Counted from the stretch's first letter, positions 23,532 through 38,424 are shown. The stretch is 64,000 nucleotides of DNA from Glandiceps talaboti (GCF_964340395.1 NC_135561.1:14721461-14785460); one strand, 5' to 3'. Notes: generated by a model not told the origin, from the letters alone. Program-made: numbers and translations.

Positions 23532-24280
23532 TTTGTCAAAGGCCTTCAGCACATGCGCAAATCTGATATGCCCACTTTTCTGTTGACGATGCGTTGATAC
23601 ACACACACACAAGGGTGCACAGTCACACTATTTGTGCACTCACAGACTTATTAAAAGTTTAAATGCCGACACTTATACGTCAACGCTGAATTAAAAAAAA
23701 ATCACCAGGTTAGCTAGGTAGGTACAGTCATGTGGATTCTACACCTCGAAGGTTATAACTTGAGCCTTCAATGTATGCAACTTTGAATAACAATCGCAAC
23801 TCATCACACGTGAATGCGGTATACAAAAAGTATTGAATGGGTTGATATCGATATTGGACGTAGTATATCCATGGTTTGACCTATATGTAGTTGAAAGCAA
23901 CACCTTCTTACGGTGTCATCCGGGCCTTAAAGGTGTTTTTAAAGATTTTTTTATGAACTGAAACTATATATTATGAACAAAAGTATATACATACACTAAA
24001 ATTAGTCTGATTGGTTTTATGTCAGGTTTGCATATTAAAGTGTCTTTATTTAGATTTGACCCATGACCTTGAATTATAGTATATAGTCCTGTCTGACGAC
24101 ATACCAGTCTGTAGGTTAAAGTTCGTAAGTTGGCCTGACGCATATAACACAGGAGAGAAGTGATATATGGAGCGAATCATCACATTGTGGGCATCGAAAA
24201 TCAAGTGGAGTTTTCGTATTTACTTGGAATTTTACAAACAACTGAACTGAGGTCCAATAATCATGGTGAACATGACGTTA
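23532..24280. other. Methyltransferase 5' flank, nothing further recognised
   Basis: Presumed promoter side of the methyltransferase gene. No TATA box or other convincing core promoter element was identified. Confidence 0.4.
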
Positions 24281-24283
24281 GTC

Positions 24284-24423
24284 TTTGTCTGTCTGTCTGT
24301 CTGCCTGTCTACCTGTCTGTCTGCGGACTGACTGACCGACTGACTGACTGACTGTCTGGCTGGCTGTCTATCTGTCTGTCTGTCTGTCTGTCTGTCTTGC
24401 CTGCCTGTTTGTATGTTTGTGTA

Positions 24424-24466
<43 letters not shown>

Positions 24467-24474
24467 GTTTTACT
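24284..24474 (+). repeat. (CTGT)n array
   Basis: (CTGT)n with (GACT)n, (GGCT)n and (GTTT)n variants in the middle. Confidence 0.9.
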
Positions 24475-25560
24475 ATTCTGTTTATATATGTAATGATGTT
24501 TAATGAGAAAGCTAACACAACTTAGTGGATTCATTCTTTCGATAAATTAATGTCAAAATATTTAACGCGAGATTACCCACTTCCTTGTAAGCTTATTCTT
24601 ATGCAAATTTGACTTCATAAAACACGACTGTTCGTGTTACATTATAACTTCCACATATGTAAAAAAAACTTACATTAGAGAGGCAATCACTCTTGTTTTT
24701 GTATCAGTTGTATTGTTGTCTTTATCTAATTCTTTCTTTGCCTAAAGTCTTTTAAATTAGCCGATTTTATTCGAGCATATGCACCGGTGTTGTGTCAAGG
24801 GTTGTATTATCGAAGAACTCAAAGACTTAGGAAAGACATCCATTATAGTATTAAGTACTTGTAGGAAAAATATCTTTCAAAAACACATGTCTCAGCAGGC
24901 AAAACCTCTGTCTACGAACGAAGAATATTCACTCGGCAAATTGTCGTATTTACTACATAACTCAGCGCCCTCAAAGTTACACTTTTCCAAATACACCGTA
25001 TTTTTTGTGTGATATCAGCAGTGAGTAACTGATGTAAAAATAGTGAGCGAAGTGAAAGTTCGTGCCATTTTTGTTTATATAAACCAAGACGACGACATAC
25101 CCGTGTCATTATAAAAATATTTTCCCAACTGACACTCACTACAAATACTCATGAAGCATATATGATAACAAGATATGTAATTACAAGACACGGACATTGT
25201 GAACAACCTCGATTTTGAAATTACAATAACTCTTTCAAATATAGGCAATTATGACCCTATTACTACATCTTTTGGGTGACTTTGGGATATTGTATTGAAA
25301 AAAAAGCAATTTGGAAAATAGCTAAAAGTCAATGTTAACGTTGTCATGGCAGCTGCAAGACCTACTGCTGTGAGGGGAATGTTACAAACACATTTATTGG
25401 TAATTACAACACAAGACCGATGTGAAAATGGAAACAGAAATCAATCACCATTTCCTGAGTGCAAATGAATAGTCTAACTCAAATGAAAATATTTTTACAT
25501 GACAACATTTTTTAGTTGATTTTTTTCAAAATGTAAGCTGGAAGAGATAGACTGCGAGGG
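24475..25560. other. Non-coding, nothing recognised
   Basis: AT-rich sequence without a supported gene, RNA or repeat. Confidence 0.45.
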
Positions 25561-25563
25561 GAA

Positions 25564-25590
25564 GGCAGGCAGGCAGGCAAGCAGGCAGGC

Positions 25591-25671
<81 letters not shown>

Positions 25672-25722
25672 TACAGACAGACAAACTGACTGGCTGACTG
25701 GCAGGCTGGCTGGCAGACAGAC

Positions 25723-25764
<42 letters not shown>

Positions 25765-25790
25765 GGACGGACAGACAGACAGGGACAGAG
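25564..25790 (+). repeat. (GGCA)n and (GACA)n array
   Basis: (GGCA)n at the left edge, then (GACA)n, interrupted near 25685-25715 by (TGGC)n-like units. Long Cys/Leu/Ser-rich frames on the minus strand are artefacts of the repeat. Confidence 0.93.
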
Positions 25791-26181
25791 ACAGATGGGG
25801 AGATAGACAGAGAGCAGCCATGGGAAAACAAACAGTAAAAAGCTTGGACAGAAACTAAAAAGGTGTGTGCGAGACGTATAGACAGACAAAAGTGGAGCGT
25901 AAATGTTTGTGGCAGGCTGACAGATATGTAAACAGTGCTAAAGCTAAAGAGCAGAAACTGAGAGAAACGAGTGTGATAGTAACATATGAAGGATACAGAA
26001 GCTAGAATCAGCATGATCTGATCTGATGATAACGTTTTGTATCGTGAAAGCGTTGTACCATAAGATCAATTATCTTTCCAAACATAACTTTTCTTTTGTA
26101 AAATTGACACGTGTTTAGAGAAAATCTGAAATATCAAACTACATTTGTTTTTACTTTGCATGGAACTCGGTAGCACTGAAT

Positions 26182-27552
<1,371 letters not shown>

Positions 27553-27659
27553 TTTTGTCAAAATACAAATATGTGCGAAAAAGAAAAAGAAATAATACAG
27601 AACATCCGGGTCAATCAGAATTATGAAAACATCTTGAATATTACTTAAGGTAGATTGCG

Positions 27660-27905
27660 CCTCCAGGAACCGATTTTCCAGAAAATCAAAGTTAATCAAG
27701 ACTCTTTAAACTTTACCCCATGAAAGCTTGTTTCTGGTCCACTTAAAATAATTAAAGAAATTTGGGATCTATCACCTTGGTTTTACGGAAGTCGATGTCA
27801 CTATTATTAGTTTTCAATACAGTATTTGGTCGCCATATTGGATTTTAAACTGGCTCAATTTTGACCTCTATTACAATTAACCCTTGGTCGTTTTTCTTGA
27901 CGTTA
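27660..27905 (+). mobile_element. Dispersed repeat family E, copy 1
   Basis: Matches the reverse complement of about 58690-59010. Shared landmarks are TTTCTGGT or CTCCTGGT near the left end, AAATTTGG, CATATTGGATTTTAA in the middle, and TTGGTTTTCTTGA-like sequence at the right. It lies between the inverted pair and the cyclase gene. Confidence 0.45.
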
Positions 27906-30900
27906 ACCGGAATTGGTTTGAGATTTCTTGCACAAAGGAAATTCAGAAGTTTAAGCCTTTTATCCACTAATAAAAATTACTTGTGACAACCAAGATAAAT
28001 TAACAAATGCCACGATTTGTTTGCCGAGGAAACGAATATAATCTTTAATATATTGTTCATCCATCAAGTTCACCTGTACATGACTTTGTTCTCCGTATGA
28101 ATAGAATCATTCGAAGCAAGCAAAATGTCAGTCCCAGATGGTTTAATGTTTTCACAGTTTCCATAGCGACAAACCTGTTAATAGCAACATAGTTAAAAGA
28201 CCGTAGTTAATGGAGCCAACAGTGCATCGCCGAATAGCATCACTGAACAATTTGTGAACAATGCTTTAATTCCAAAATAACACTGAGGGTAGTGAATGCA
28301 ATCAGAAACACTCGTCGGAAAATGTTTTTAAAACCGGTTCAATTTGAAACCTTTATTCTCGTGAGAGAAATATTTCCGTGCAAACCACGTTCCTTAATTT
28401 CAAAGTATTGTCTCCACAGGAAGTATTTCATTTGATATAGTCCTGTGACCTATGATGGAAAATATCTCTGCCTTTATATCGTGTCCCGGGAACAAGGAAA
28501 TGCTCTTATTTCATTAATATAACAGATTTGAAAGGAAATGTATTGGATAGCACAATTGACCCGAAAAATCTCCCAAGTGGTGTGGTTCACGGACTTGTCA
28601 TGATTAAGGATTTGACCTCAACATATTTTTTTTCTGTTGGTCGAATTTTTGTTATTTTGTTTTTCATTGTTTTTTGTTTTTGTTTTTTTTTGTCTGTTTT
28701 CTGGGCCAACCATCGATAACACGGGCGATTTTACCACTTAAAATGAGAATACACACATAGGAATTTTTTCATGTGGGCTGAGGGCTAGTTTTTCTTGACA
28801 GATTGCAACGTTCTCGAGTTTTACGATAATTACCTATTTTCTTACAAATGCAGCCACCTTGCAATACTTTCTAATACGCATGTGATTGACAGAATGTTTC
28901 AGAATATTTCCAAATTGGTTGAACTCATATGAAATTGGAATTTATTCAATCAAGAGAGAAACAAAAACGATTATGTAAATTTCAAATATATTGAGTAAAG
29001 CATAGCCTTTATTGTTTGTCTCTAGTTTGTTTGTCACAAGGGGGCGCTTTTCATACCGCATATTGTATGTATAACTATGGCATGTTAAAATATAAAACCA
29101 TGTTTTTTAAAGGCACATTCTGTCTCCGTCAAAATGTACATCACATGCTTTGTAGTATGTTTTTTCAAAGGGTTTTCTAAGATAAAGCTACCTTTGATAT
29201 CTTCGTTAAAGTGCGGTTGTATCCCATACGCATGCACATGTCCGGAATAACTGCTGTTCATTTGTTGACAAACACGAACATAGGTTGCATATAGTGATCA
29301 CTACGCACATCCCAATATTTCCAACAATCGTGTTGAATTAACTCATTTGCATGACGCCATGAAGTGAAAGAGTCTTTTTAAAGCATGTAGATTTCCTGCC
29401 CTGAAGAAAAGATTTATTTGCGCGTCTGGGTTACTGGCTAGGTTTCCGTAGCGTGGGACCCCGAGGAGCGCGCCTGTTAAAATGAACGACTTCTGCACTT
29501 TAAGGGCCTACTAGTAGAAAAGGTCTACTGGTAGAAGGAAGATAAACCGCAAATCCGATTTTGCGAAGTTTATAGCATAAGTACTAATCCCAAAGCCTTA
29601 TTTTGTATCATATTTTACGTCATATGTTTATTTTTAGGTGCAAATAAATGGGATTAGTATCAGTTGGCGAACGCTCCTTGATGTATTTATTCAAAATTGA
29701 TACTTATACACATTTTATGCAATCATTTAAAAATGTAAAACTTTAAATTTCTAGATATAAATTCTTATTTTGCCAAGCAAATCAAATTTGTCAACAAATT
29801 TAATTGGCATATTGGAGTAGATAATTAGCTTACATGTATGTCTCATACATTTAAATTACGTCATTATACTACTGTGTAACTAACTGAGATGTTGATAAGC
29901 TATGCGTCAGCAAATGGTCACACTGTTACATTTCAAATTTAAACAAACATTAACATTTTCTTTTTACAGACGACTATTTCTACACCATTTCTACAAAAAT
30001 ATCCGCTTTTCCTTAAAGATGAGCGTCTTTTTAGAACATGTTTTATTAAATATAATAACTTACTCGTAATATCGTACAGCAGTTTCTACCTCAGTTTGTT
30101 TGTACCTTTCATTTCTGTTTCGTTAATCTAGGCACCACAGTTCTTTAAAATAGTCGAAACGTTTGCTTAAATGTACAAGTTGTGCCATGTTAGTATACAA
30201 AAAATAAGGAAACATAACCTTGAAACGGATGCCTGAACGAACGAACGAACGAACGAACGAACGAACGATTGGACTTAAAAATAGTCCGTTCAAGAATCAG
30301 ATTCAAGGGATCGTTTTCCTTATTATTCCTTTCGGAGAAACCCTACGTCGATTTGGGAAGCCAACAACGACTTTGTTTTTGAAATATCCATGGCCATTTC
30401 TTGCATTTGTTTTTGTTTTGAAGGAAGTGCTGTGTCACGTTCACGGGGAAACGTTTAATTTTAGCAACAACTTCGATTCGTCCGTGACCACTTTGTCAAC
30501 AACAATATGCAATTATTAAAGGTGATCTTTTTAATTTTATGTTTTTCGTGACACAACCGACACTACTTTTGTTATATATCCAATGAATTAATTTGTTTTA
30601 AATAAAAAAATGCCCCTTCCCTCCCACCCCTACCCCCACCCCCTTACGGCGAGATTAGACAAAAAGGCCAACCTCACTGATGGCTACATCATAAGTATAA
30701 ATACGCGTCTCGCACAAAGTTTTTACAAAAATTCAAAAACAAAAGATAGGTTCTCATAGCAATTTTGAATCTTCTTTGTCTCGTCTGGAGCTCGCGCCAT
30801 GGAGTGATGTTGATTTTGCTCGCATTGAGATAAAATGTATCGTTTTATATGCTTGCGCGCTGTCAGTGTCTTTATTTTGTTTTGTGTAGTTTGTAACAAA

Positions 30901-31029
30901 AAAAAACAACTTGTGTGAGATAGACAAAACACCGGTACCGCCAAAATGAAACTGTGTAGGTTTGGTAGTAAATATATGATTGTGAACTGAAAGCATCACC
31001 AACATGTACTTATGAGACACTTTAGGCCT
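27906..31029. other. Non-coding, mostly unassigned
   Basis: No gene was recognised. It contains a copy of the 45-base block seen at 6738 (29432-29475) and a short (AACG)n tract at 30234-30268. Confidence 0.45.
29432..29475 (+). repeat. Dispersed block, copy 2
   Basis: ACTGGCTAGG then TTTCCGTAGCGTGGGACCCC, as at 6738-6780 in the same orientation. Confidence 0.55.
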
Positions 31030-31380
31030 AAGAAAAATTGTTTGTTTCCGGTTACCCGACCCCACCTAGTTTTTCACTGCTGACCCTTTACTTTTTTTAA
31101 CATATTTGAGAAAAAAATAATAAAATCGCGAAAATTGTGAAATCTCGCCAGAAATAGTGGGTGCAGAAACTGACATCAACTTAAAAAGACAATATAAAAC
31201 TGTTCTTCCAATCTGTAATGGCTGTACATCTGATGTGAAGAAACCAATAATACAGAGATCATTTGGAAAATATGAAATAAAATAGTATTACGAACATAAA
31301 ATAAAAAAATCTACCTACCCCACCTACTCAAAAATTGAGAGTAATCGCGGAACCACACAATTTTTTAGGCTTTTAAAAAA
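31030..31380 (+). mobile_element. Dispersed repeat family D, copy 3
   Basis: The most complete copy in the window, running from TTACCCGACCCCACCTAG to GGAACCACACAATTTTTTAG. See the copies at 13305 and 16660. Confidence 0.65.
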
Positions 31381-33155
31381 ACCTCCCGATCCACCATTTT
31401 AAAGATGTTACGATGAGAAACATGCAAATAAACAGTTCTGCCCTAATAAAAAGTTAATAAAGCCAATATTGAAGTGAACACTAGAATAATTCATTATTAT
31501 GTTGTCAAGTTGTCCCTCTAAAATGAACAGTGATCTACTTACATAAAATGGTCGCTCAGTTGCCGTGGGGAAATTTCCGGTGATTTACACGATGTCACGC
31601 ACCTTTCACAGCCCTTAAGTGCTCTTTGGTTTGCAAGAACACATTGCTGGAAGTACAAATCATGACATACGTAGGTGTTACAGTTCGACGAACTCTACAG
31701 CTGGGCTGACATGCAATGCAATGCAAGACAATCACATTCAACATTCGTGAAAATCTTTTTGCAATTTTAAAATGCGTAGGAAGTATGGTAAATTAACTTG
31801 CGGTAAACAGTCACTTTACAACTTTAAACATTGCAATTTCAAGGATGTGACGTATAATGAAAGGTTAAAGGTGATTAATTAATCAATTATTGAAGGGATT
31901 CTACTCATGAGAATTTAAGCTCATTTTCGTGGTGGTAGGCTATCATTGTAGTACATGAGATATGAGGTATTTCAGACATTGTTATTTGTGCATGACGACA
32001 TACCGTGTAACTATACATTTTGTTGGCTCGTAAAATATATCGAAACGACTCACACGAGTCATAAAGTTAATGTATTTATATGATGAACATTAAATTCATC
32101 AATTGGCCAAAAGGTCTCCCTCAGTGTCAACTACCAGTGCATTAATAAAATACAGGTATACTGACTATTTACAATGTGACAGGATTTGACTCGGAATTGG
32201 TTTATACATACGAGTACATTGAATAAGTCTATTTTCTTTCAACAGTATGTTGTTCACTGTTTAATTGGCATCTCATCATTGTACTTTTACAATTGTATGT
32301 ATGTATGTATGTATGTATGTATGTATGTATGTATGTATGTATGAATGTATGTATGTATGTATGTATGTATGTATGTATGTATGTATGTATGTATGTGTGT
32401 ATGTATGTATGTGTGTATGTATGAATGTATGTATGTATGAATGTATGTATGTATGTATGTATGTATGTATGTATGTATGTATGTATGAATGTATGTATGT
32501 ATGTATGTATGTATGTATGTATGTATGTATGTATGTATGTATGTATGTATTTATTTATTTATCTATTTGAGTTTATTTATTCGCTCATTTATTTGTTTGT
32601 TGTGTGTTTATTATTTTTATAAGTGCATGCGTATGCGAGCGTGCGTGCGTGCGTTTATGCTGTATATGTTTGTTTTAAAAATGATATGATGAGATAAGGA
32701 GACACTGGCTGATTACGTTGTCTATTAAAACAATTTGTCAAAATGCTAGTATGTGTATTTACATATATATTGATGTCATTGCGCTGACTTAATATATTCA
32801 CATTTAAAACATCAAAAGACAGACCAAAATGACCCTGGGGGAAAAGTCTGCATAAATATGATGGACAATGTGTATTAAAATGACCAAACCTATTTCGAAA
32901 GGCACTATTGCCTTTAAAGAGCGCGAAATTCTTTGTAATTTATTTACATTAATAAAGAAACGGCCTGATGGATATTCATAATTTTATGCTAACAGACATG
33001 TATGTGGCACTGTATTTTGACTTTTTGAGATGAAACACACCCTGTTGAAACTGACCTTCTTTTCCCTATTTCATTTTCATTTCAAATAATTATAGTGAGA
33101 TTGCATATCTTGCTCACCAATCTAATATTTCACTTCATATATTGTTTCATTTAAG
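31381..33155. other. Upstream of the cyclase first coding exon
   Basis: No coding exon was recognised. A (GTAT)n array occupies 32294-32558. The sequence TGTTTCATTTAAG ending at 33155 looks like a 3' splice acceptor 13 bases before the cyclase ATG, so a non-coding first exon probably lies further left, here or outside the window. Confidence 0.4.
32294..32558 (+). repeat. (GTAT)n array upstream of the cyclase gene
   Basis: Nearly pure TATG tetranucleotide with occasional GAATG and GTGTG variants, then (TTTA)n to about 32580. Confidence 0.95.
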
Positions 33156-33168
33156 GATCAAAAGAATA

Positions 33169-34992
33169 ATGGCCGTCCGAAGAACGGATGAATTCATCCC
33201 CATTAAATCTGATCAATCAGGGAGTTGGGATCCCCCCGAGCAATCACCGACTTCTCCGTCAAAATCTGTCCACACAGCGCTGATACACTCAGATAGTGTA
33301 TCGTCTGATGCATGGAATTCGTCCACCGTCGATGACACGATCATTGCCGAAGACGTTCCGAATGCTGTCGACGCAGGAAGAGAATTTGATTCGTGTCAGA
33401 AGCGAGGGCCTAAAACTGATGCGTGGACGACTGATACCGAATCCAAAACAAGTGTGGCTGCTGGGCTTTCAGGCGATGAATCATTCGAAGCTGAGGACGG
33501 ACTGCTGCGACACGTTCATAACACTCCAGCAAACAAGCGAAAAGATAACCACAGTAGTGAAAATGTGCATGCATTAGTTCTTGATGATGCTGTTATTTCT
33601 GATAAACAATCAAACATAGAAAGCAAAACAAAGTTCTCACTATCTAATGATGCTACCAATAACACTTTAAGTGTACGAGGAGCTCCTTATGCTGACAGCG
33701 ATAACATTGACGACAATTCTTGCGGCGAATCAGGTTATCTCGAAAACCGAGTGAAAAGCCCAGCGAGCGATGTAGACTCGAATGAATGTTACCATAGCAA
33801 CCAGCGAACGCAGACGTCAGTTGAAGAGGAACTCGAAACCAGAAAGTATAGCAGTGGCTCATTTGATAACTGCAATAGTGAACCACGCCTGTGCGACGAT
33901 CGCTCCGAAAATGATTCTGTGACTCGTGCAACTAGCACGGAAGCAACAACTATGACGGTTGATAAACAAACCGTGGTAACAGGAATAAGACAAAATGGAA
34001 GAATTTTTGAGGAAAAGGACACTTTAGCCCCAGAAGACAATAGCGCTGTTGACGTCCAAAGGGATGATTCAACGCAGAATGAAATGTCGGTGAATTTGCC
34101 AGGAACTCCGGTACCAAGTTCAAATCCGCCTGCAACAAATTTCGACCTTAGCAGCCCCGCCAGTTCCATTGCTAGTGAATTTCGACCTAGGAAGCTACTG
34201 TGGCAAAGCGCTGTGAAACGACTTCAATTGGAAAGCCAACGTGCTTTGGACGGAAGTTTAAACGGTAGGAAAATCACAGTCACCGACAGTTACATTCATG
34301 AACTAAACAAGGAAATATCCCATCGGACCGGGAGCTTTAAAGTAAAAGACAGGCCAAGTCTTCAGAGAGTATCGGAAGATGCAGAAAGTTCCACATTTGA
34401 AGACATTGAACGGAATGTTTCACGAGAAGGAGAAGAATTCGTTGATGTTGGTTTTGTGTACAGGGGAGTTATTGTGCCGACTCTTCGAAAATCCTTCAAC
34501 TGCAAGGAAGTGGAGAGTTTATACCAACGTTATTTCTTGCGACAGAGACAAAAATCTTTGGTATTTTTAAATAGCATTGACTTTTTAAGGAAAGTTGTTA
34601 TGCTTATATTATTTTTGACGTTGGCATCTAGCCAGTTGTCGGTAGCACAAGGCATCATCTACGCACTGTTTTTATTAGCGAGTCTCGCGATATGCCTGCT
34701 TGTACAGTGGAAGCGTTTTGCTGGACAGTTCCTGAAGTGGGCTGGTGTAGCTACGTGGTGTGTGTTGACTCTCCAATCGGTTGTCGGTATAACACATGGT
34801 TTTGATAGGGCCATTGAACCGACGTTGTCCGATGGGATCTTATACGTTCTCTTCACAGTATTTGTAACCTACACTATGTTGCCACTATCGCTGGTTTGGG
34901 CCATACCAGCGGGAACTGTTACATCCCTACTGCATCTCATCGTCCAGGGAATACGTGTGGATATGTCTGGCAAAGATTACATTGCAAGACAG
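33169..34992 (+). CDS. ADCY8: Adenylyl cyclase type 8 (Ca2+/CaM-stimulated), coding exon 1
   Basis: Makes cAMP from ATP at the plasma membrane in response to Ca2+/calmodulin and G protein. The exon encodes residues 1-608 and starts at an ATG in good Kozak context (ATAATGG). Residues 1-340 are Ser-, Asp- and Glu-rich and look disordered. At 342-354, KLLWQSAVKRLQL matches the N-terminal calmodulin-binding helix of AC8, with W345 in the place of the known key tryptophan and V349 and L352 at the expected spacing. Residues 432-460 (RGVIVPTLRKSF, then LYQRYFLRQRQKSL) are the family signature just before the membrane. Five hydrophobic segments lie at roughly 473-490, 497-516, 525-545, 552-572 and 577-595. 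The cytosolic N-terminus is over twice as long as in human AC8 (about 180 residues). The exon ends AGACAG/GTGAGT in phase 0. Confidence 0.93.
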
Positions 34993-35385
34993 GTGAGTAG
35001 ACTTACCCAATTACTCAATCCAATTATTTTCATTTGTTCAGATTTTTTCCCCGTGTCTATTCTGTTGTATTCATGATGGAGCTCCAAACGCCATGATGCA
35101 CTATGCTATGTGTAGGTGAAGTAAATATGAGATGTTATTGACTGGTATACAATTGAAGCTATTAAACCAGAAATAGAACTTGTCGTCATGTGGCTCGACA
35201 GAAATCTTACTGATATTGCTTCCGTGCCGTTAATTGTCTTGTTCACTGGTTCGACAATGGTTTTTTACGAAAGTGCATTTATCGTCTGGAATGACGTGTA
35301 ATCCTGGTAACTGCAACATGTACTTATACATTCACCTCAGGGCTGTATATTTTGGTAATATCGGATTGTTTCATTAAAAGCTTAA

Positions 35386-35729
35386 AGTGGTCACATGGAT
35401 GAATCTTGGCTATTTATATGGAAACTTAATTGGTAAAAAAAAAAAAACCTCTACTACGTTGTTCTACTTTGAATTACAATGTGAAAGAACGTATATCAAG
35501 TCTTTCTTGCAAAACATTGAACAAATGTGTCAAATGTTTATTATTGTACGTACAATAAGTACAACGTTTTTTACACACCGTTTAGTTTTTGTTTTGCAAT
35601 TTATTGAGTTACAAACATGGACTTGATAATATGTTCGTTCATATTGCATATCAAAGTAAGAAATATAGTAACTTTAAAAAAAATCCAAAATCCAAAATAA
35701 ATACCCCATTTGCCATCCATATGACCACC
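35386..35729. mobile_element. TTAA-flanked foldback MITE, 344 bases
   Basis: TTAA at 35382-35385 is followed by AGTGGTCACATGGAT. The mirrored end ATCCATATGACCACC is followed by TTAA at 35730-35733. The interior is also largely palindromic, centred near a GTACGTACAATAAGTAC core. TTAA duplication is typical of piggyBac-type transposition, so a non-autonomous piggyBac-like element is inferred. The core of the 55.6-56.3 kb palindrome belongs to the same family. Confidence 0.7.
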
Positions 35730-36884
35730 TTAAGGTGATGTCATTTTGACGTCGACAATTAACTAGTATTAAATTTGTCCTTGTCGAGAAAATCATCCAA
35801 CGTCATCACTCGTCATATGAAGATGACGTCGTCAAAATATCTTAAAATGTTTGTTTATATTTTTCTATCTGATAGTTTGGTTATATCGTATTTCTTTTTG
35901 AAATTATAATTCCATCGAATTGGTTTAAGTGGCATGAACTGAGTTTATAAATTTCCTACTCAAATGGAAATATTTACATGCAACGTTGATTAAATAATTC
36001 TAGATTACTGTAATGTTGATGCATGTTTTCTATAACATTACAATTGTCTTCTGGTATTGTTAGACTAGTTGATTCCATAGTATGCATTCTATCGACATTT
36101 TTTACGTATGATAAATTACGTCATTTGGCAGTTTATAAGTTATATCTTAATACAATACTGTGTTTGCGCATGCGTTTAGTCAACTGCAAGTGGTAGTTTG
36201 CTCAGTAAGTATTATATAGTCTAGTTCCTATACAGTATCGTTACGATTTATACCTTCATTCACTGTCATGTCTTTCTTAATCAATCAAACAATTCTAACC
36301 AATAACACAGTCCCCCATAAAGTTAGTGTTTATTGGGGCAGTTATATGTAATGTCCAAATATGGTATATTTGTCAGCTCAGGATGCTACTTATACACTGT
36401 TTACGTCACTATAGCAGCTGTGGTTCACTGATTGATCGAATGGACAACTTTCTGTGCTGATTGAGGGACTTTGACGAGACTGTGGTTGGTTATAGACCAC
36501 AGTTGGCACCCAGACTAGTATTATACTGCGAGTACCTGACAGTGTTATTACTTGCAGCAAATGTTATGCACAAAACGTAAAAAACTCAGCTTGTATCCCT
36601 TTACCTTCAGAGTGTCTATTGGACATGATGAAAGCCCATCTGTGCAAAAGTTCAGTCTAAGTTAATGGATTTAACTTCGTATTGCACCAAAATTTACAGT
36701 TATCTCACCAAAGCTTTCGCCAGGTATCCACCATGGCTTCGTCAATGTTTTCTGAAGTTACGACGCATGTTATACATCACACTGTGATTAATAGTTGGTG
36801 AAAACATTAAAACTAACCAACCAACAAACAAACAAACAGAAGTGATAATGCAGGTTACAGATATTATATTTGCATATCCTTTAA

Positions 36885-37353
36885 AGGGAACACGGCACTC
36901 CAAGAAATAAAGTTATTTTCATAAACTTTGGGTTTTGGAGATTCATTTCAAGATTTCACATCACATAAATCTTCTCGCGATTGCCAAGAAATACCAAATT
37001 AAAACCAATTTCACATTTAATGTCCCAACAGTGTTCCATCATTGTCATATGTGAGTTAGCAAACATGCATGTGTATTAGATTAACAATTTATATTATTGG
37101 TTTTTATCAATGTATTGAGCACTTATGAGTCATGAATATGTATTGTTCAACTAATATATATGCACGTCTGCTGACTCCAATGAAGCAACACTGAATCAAC
37201 ATGCGAAGGCAGTTACAGAACAGTCAATCTGAAACAAGTTGGTTTTTTATTACTTGGCAATTGTGAGAAACTTATGTAATGTGAAATCGGAAAATGACCC
37301 TCCAGAATCCAATGTTTCTGAAAATAACTTTTTTTCTTGTAGTGATGTTCCCC
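36885..37353. mobile_element. MITE with about 100-base TIRs
   Basis: The left arm (AGGGAACACGGCACTCCAAG onward) and the inverted right arm (ending CTTGTAGTGATGTTCCCC) are similar over about 100 bases, including AAGTTATTTTCA and ATTTCACATYACATAA. TTAA precedes the left end and a diverged TTCAA follows the right end. No coding capacity. Confidence 0.7.
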
Positions 37354-37485
37354 TTCAAAACGAATATTTTAGTCATGATGTGGTTTTTCAAGGCTACTAG
37401 ATGATACAATGTACGATGCAAGGATGATGACTAATATTCATTGATTGAGATTTCTCATAATCATATAATGACACAACATTGCTAA

Positions 37486-37992
37486 TTAAAGGAAAATGTC
37501 CAATTAATCTTATATCCGTGTTTAGTATACTTACATTGATTACTGTTATCAACTTACATATGATTTGGGGTGACAAAATGATACCTTGTTGGTAACTTAT
37601 TCAACTTTGACATCTGCTATCTCATGTGTTCTGCCAATTTGTGGATTTATGCAATGCATTTTGGGAACACCTTGTAGACTTATCTCCCAAAGGTTCACTT
37701 TGAATGACATTTATCCTTTAGGTGGACACTAGAGGGACACCGGAAATGACATCATTGTCTCAACAGTGCAGTTATTCCAAAAGTCTCACTCTCAGTAGCA
37801 TTTACCCTAAATGGACACTAGAGGGACGCTTTCGTCAGACCAATATGGCGAAATATGATAAAAAATCACTGCTTTACTAGCAATTGTATGCTTATTGATA
37901 ACGTATATTTTTCATGAGGAAAATTGAGCGATTTATTAAAAGTAATTAAAAATTAGAAGTCATAATATCGACAGACTGTACCTTTCCTTTAA
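37486..37992. mobile_element. Dispersed element F, copy 1, TTAA ends
   Basis: The ends read TTAAAGGAAA and TTTCCTTTAA. About 450 bases of the interior are shared, in the same orientation, with 57370-57862. The unit GGTGGACACTAGAGG and a diverged relative occur in tandem inside both copies, along with CAGACCAATATGG. A non-autonomous element with a TTAA target is inferred. Confidence 0.6.
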
Positions 37993-38424
37993 TATAATTA
38001 ATACGAATGAAGTTTAGATGGTCTCATTTTACGTATGCAGTCCATACACATGTTTGTCATGAACAAAACAATGACACTAATTTATCAATGTTAATATGTT
38101 GCGGTTATCTCTGCTATAAAGATGATCGTAGTGCCCAAAGACGTTTAGTTTTCCCGGCTAGCTGTCATGCCGCAATAGTCGATTTAAGGGGGACGCAAGT
38201 GCCTACATATATTAGCTACCGATTTCCATCCGGCCTTTTCTTAGACTCAGAATATGTTTATTATCTCCCATGTTTACATTTACATAAATTAAAAAAACAA
38301 CAGTTTAGTCCAATACACAATACACATAGAACTAACTCGGTCACTTTACTGTTAGATAAATCATGTGGATTGGCATATATTGAACAACAAATTTGACTAA
38401 TCTCTCAAAACTGACTAATCCATC

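Noticed and set aside
33142-33168. Upstream extension of the cyclase frame from a TTG codon
   Set aside because: TTG starts are rare in animals, a probable splice acceptor ends at 33155, and the ATG at 33169 has a good Kozak context.
38007-38396. Plus-strand open frame of 129 residues
   Set aside because: No recognisable motif. It lies between a transposon and a telomeric tract in the cyclase intron.
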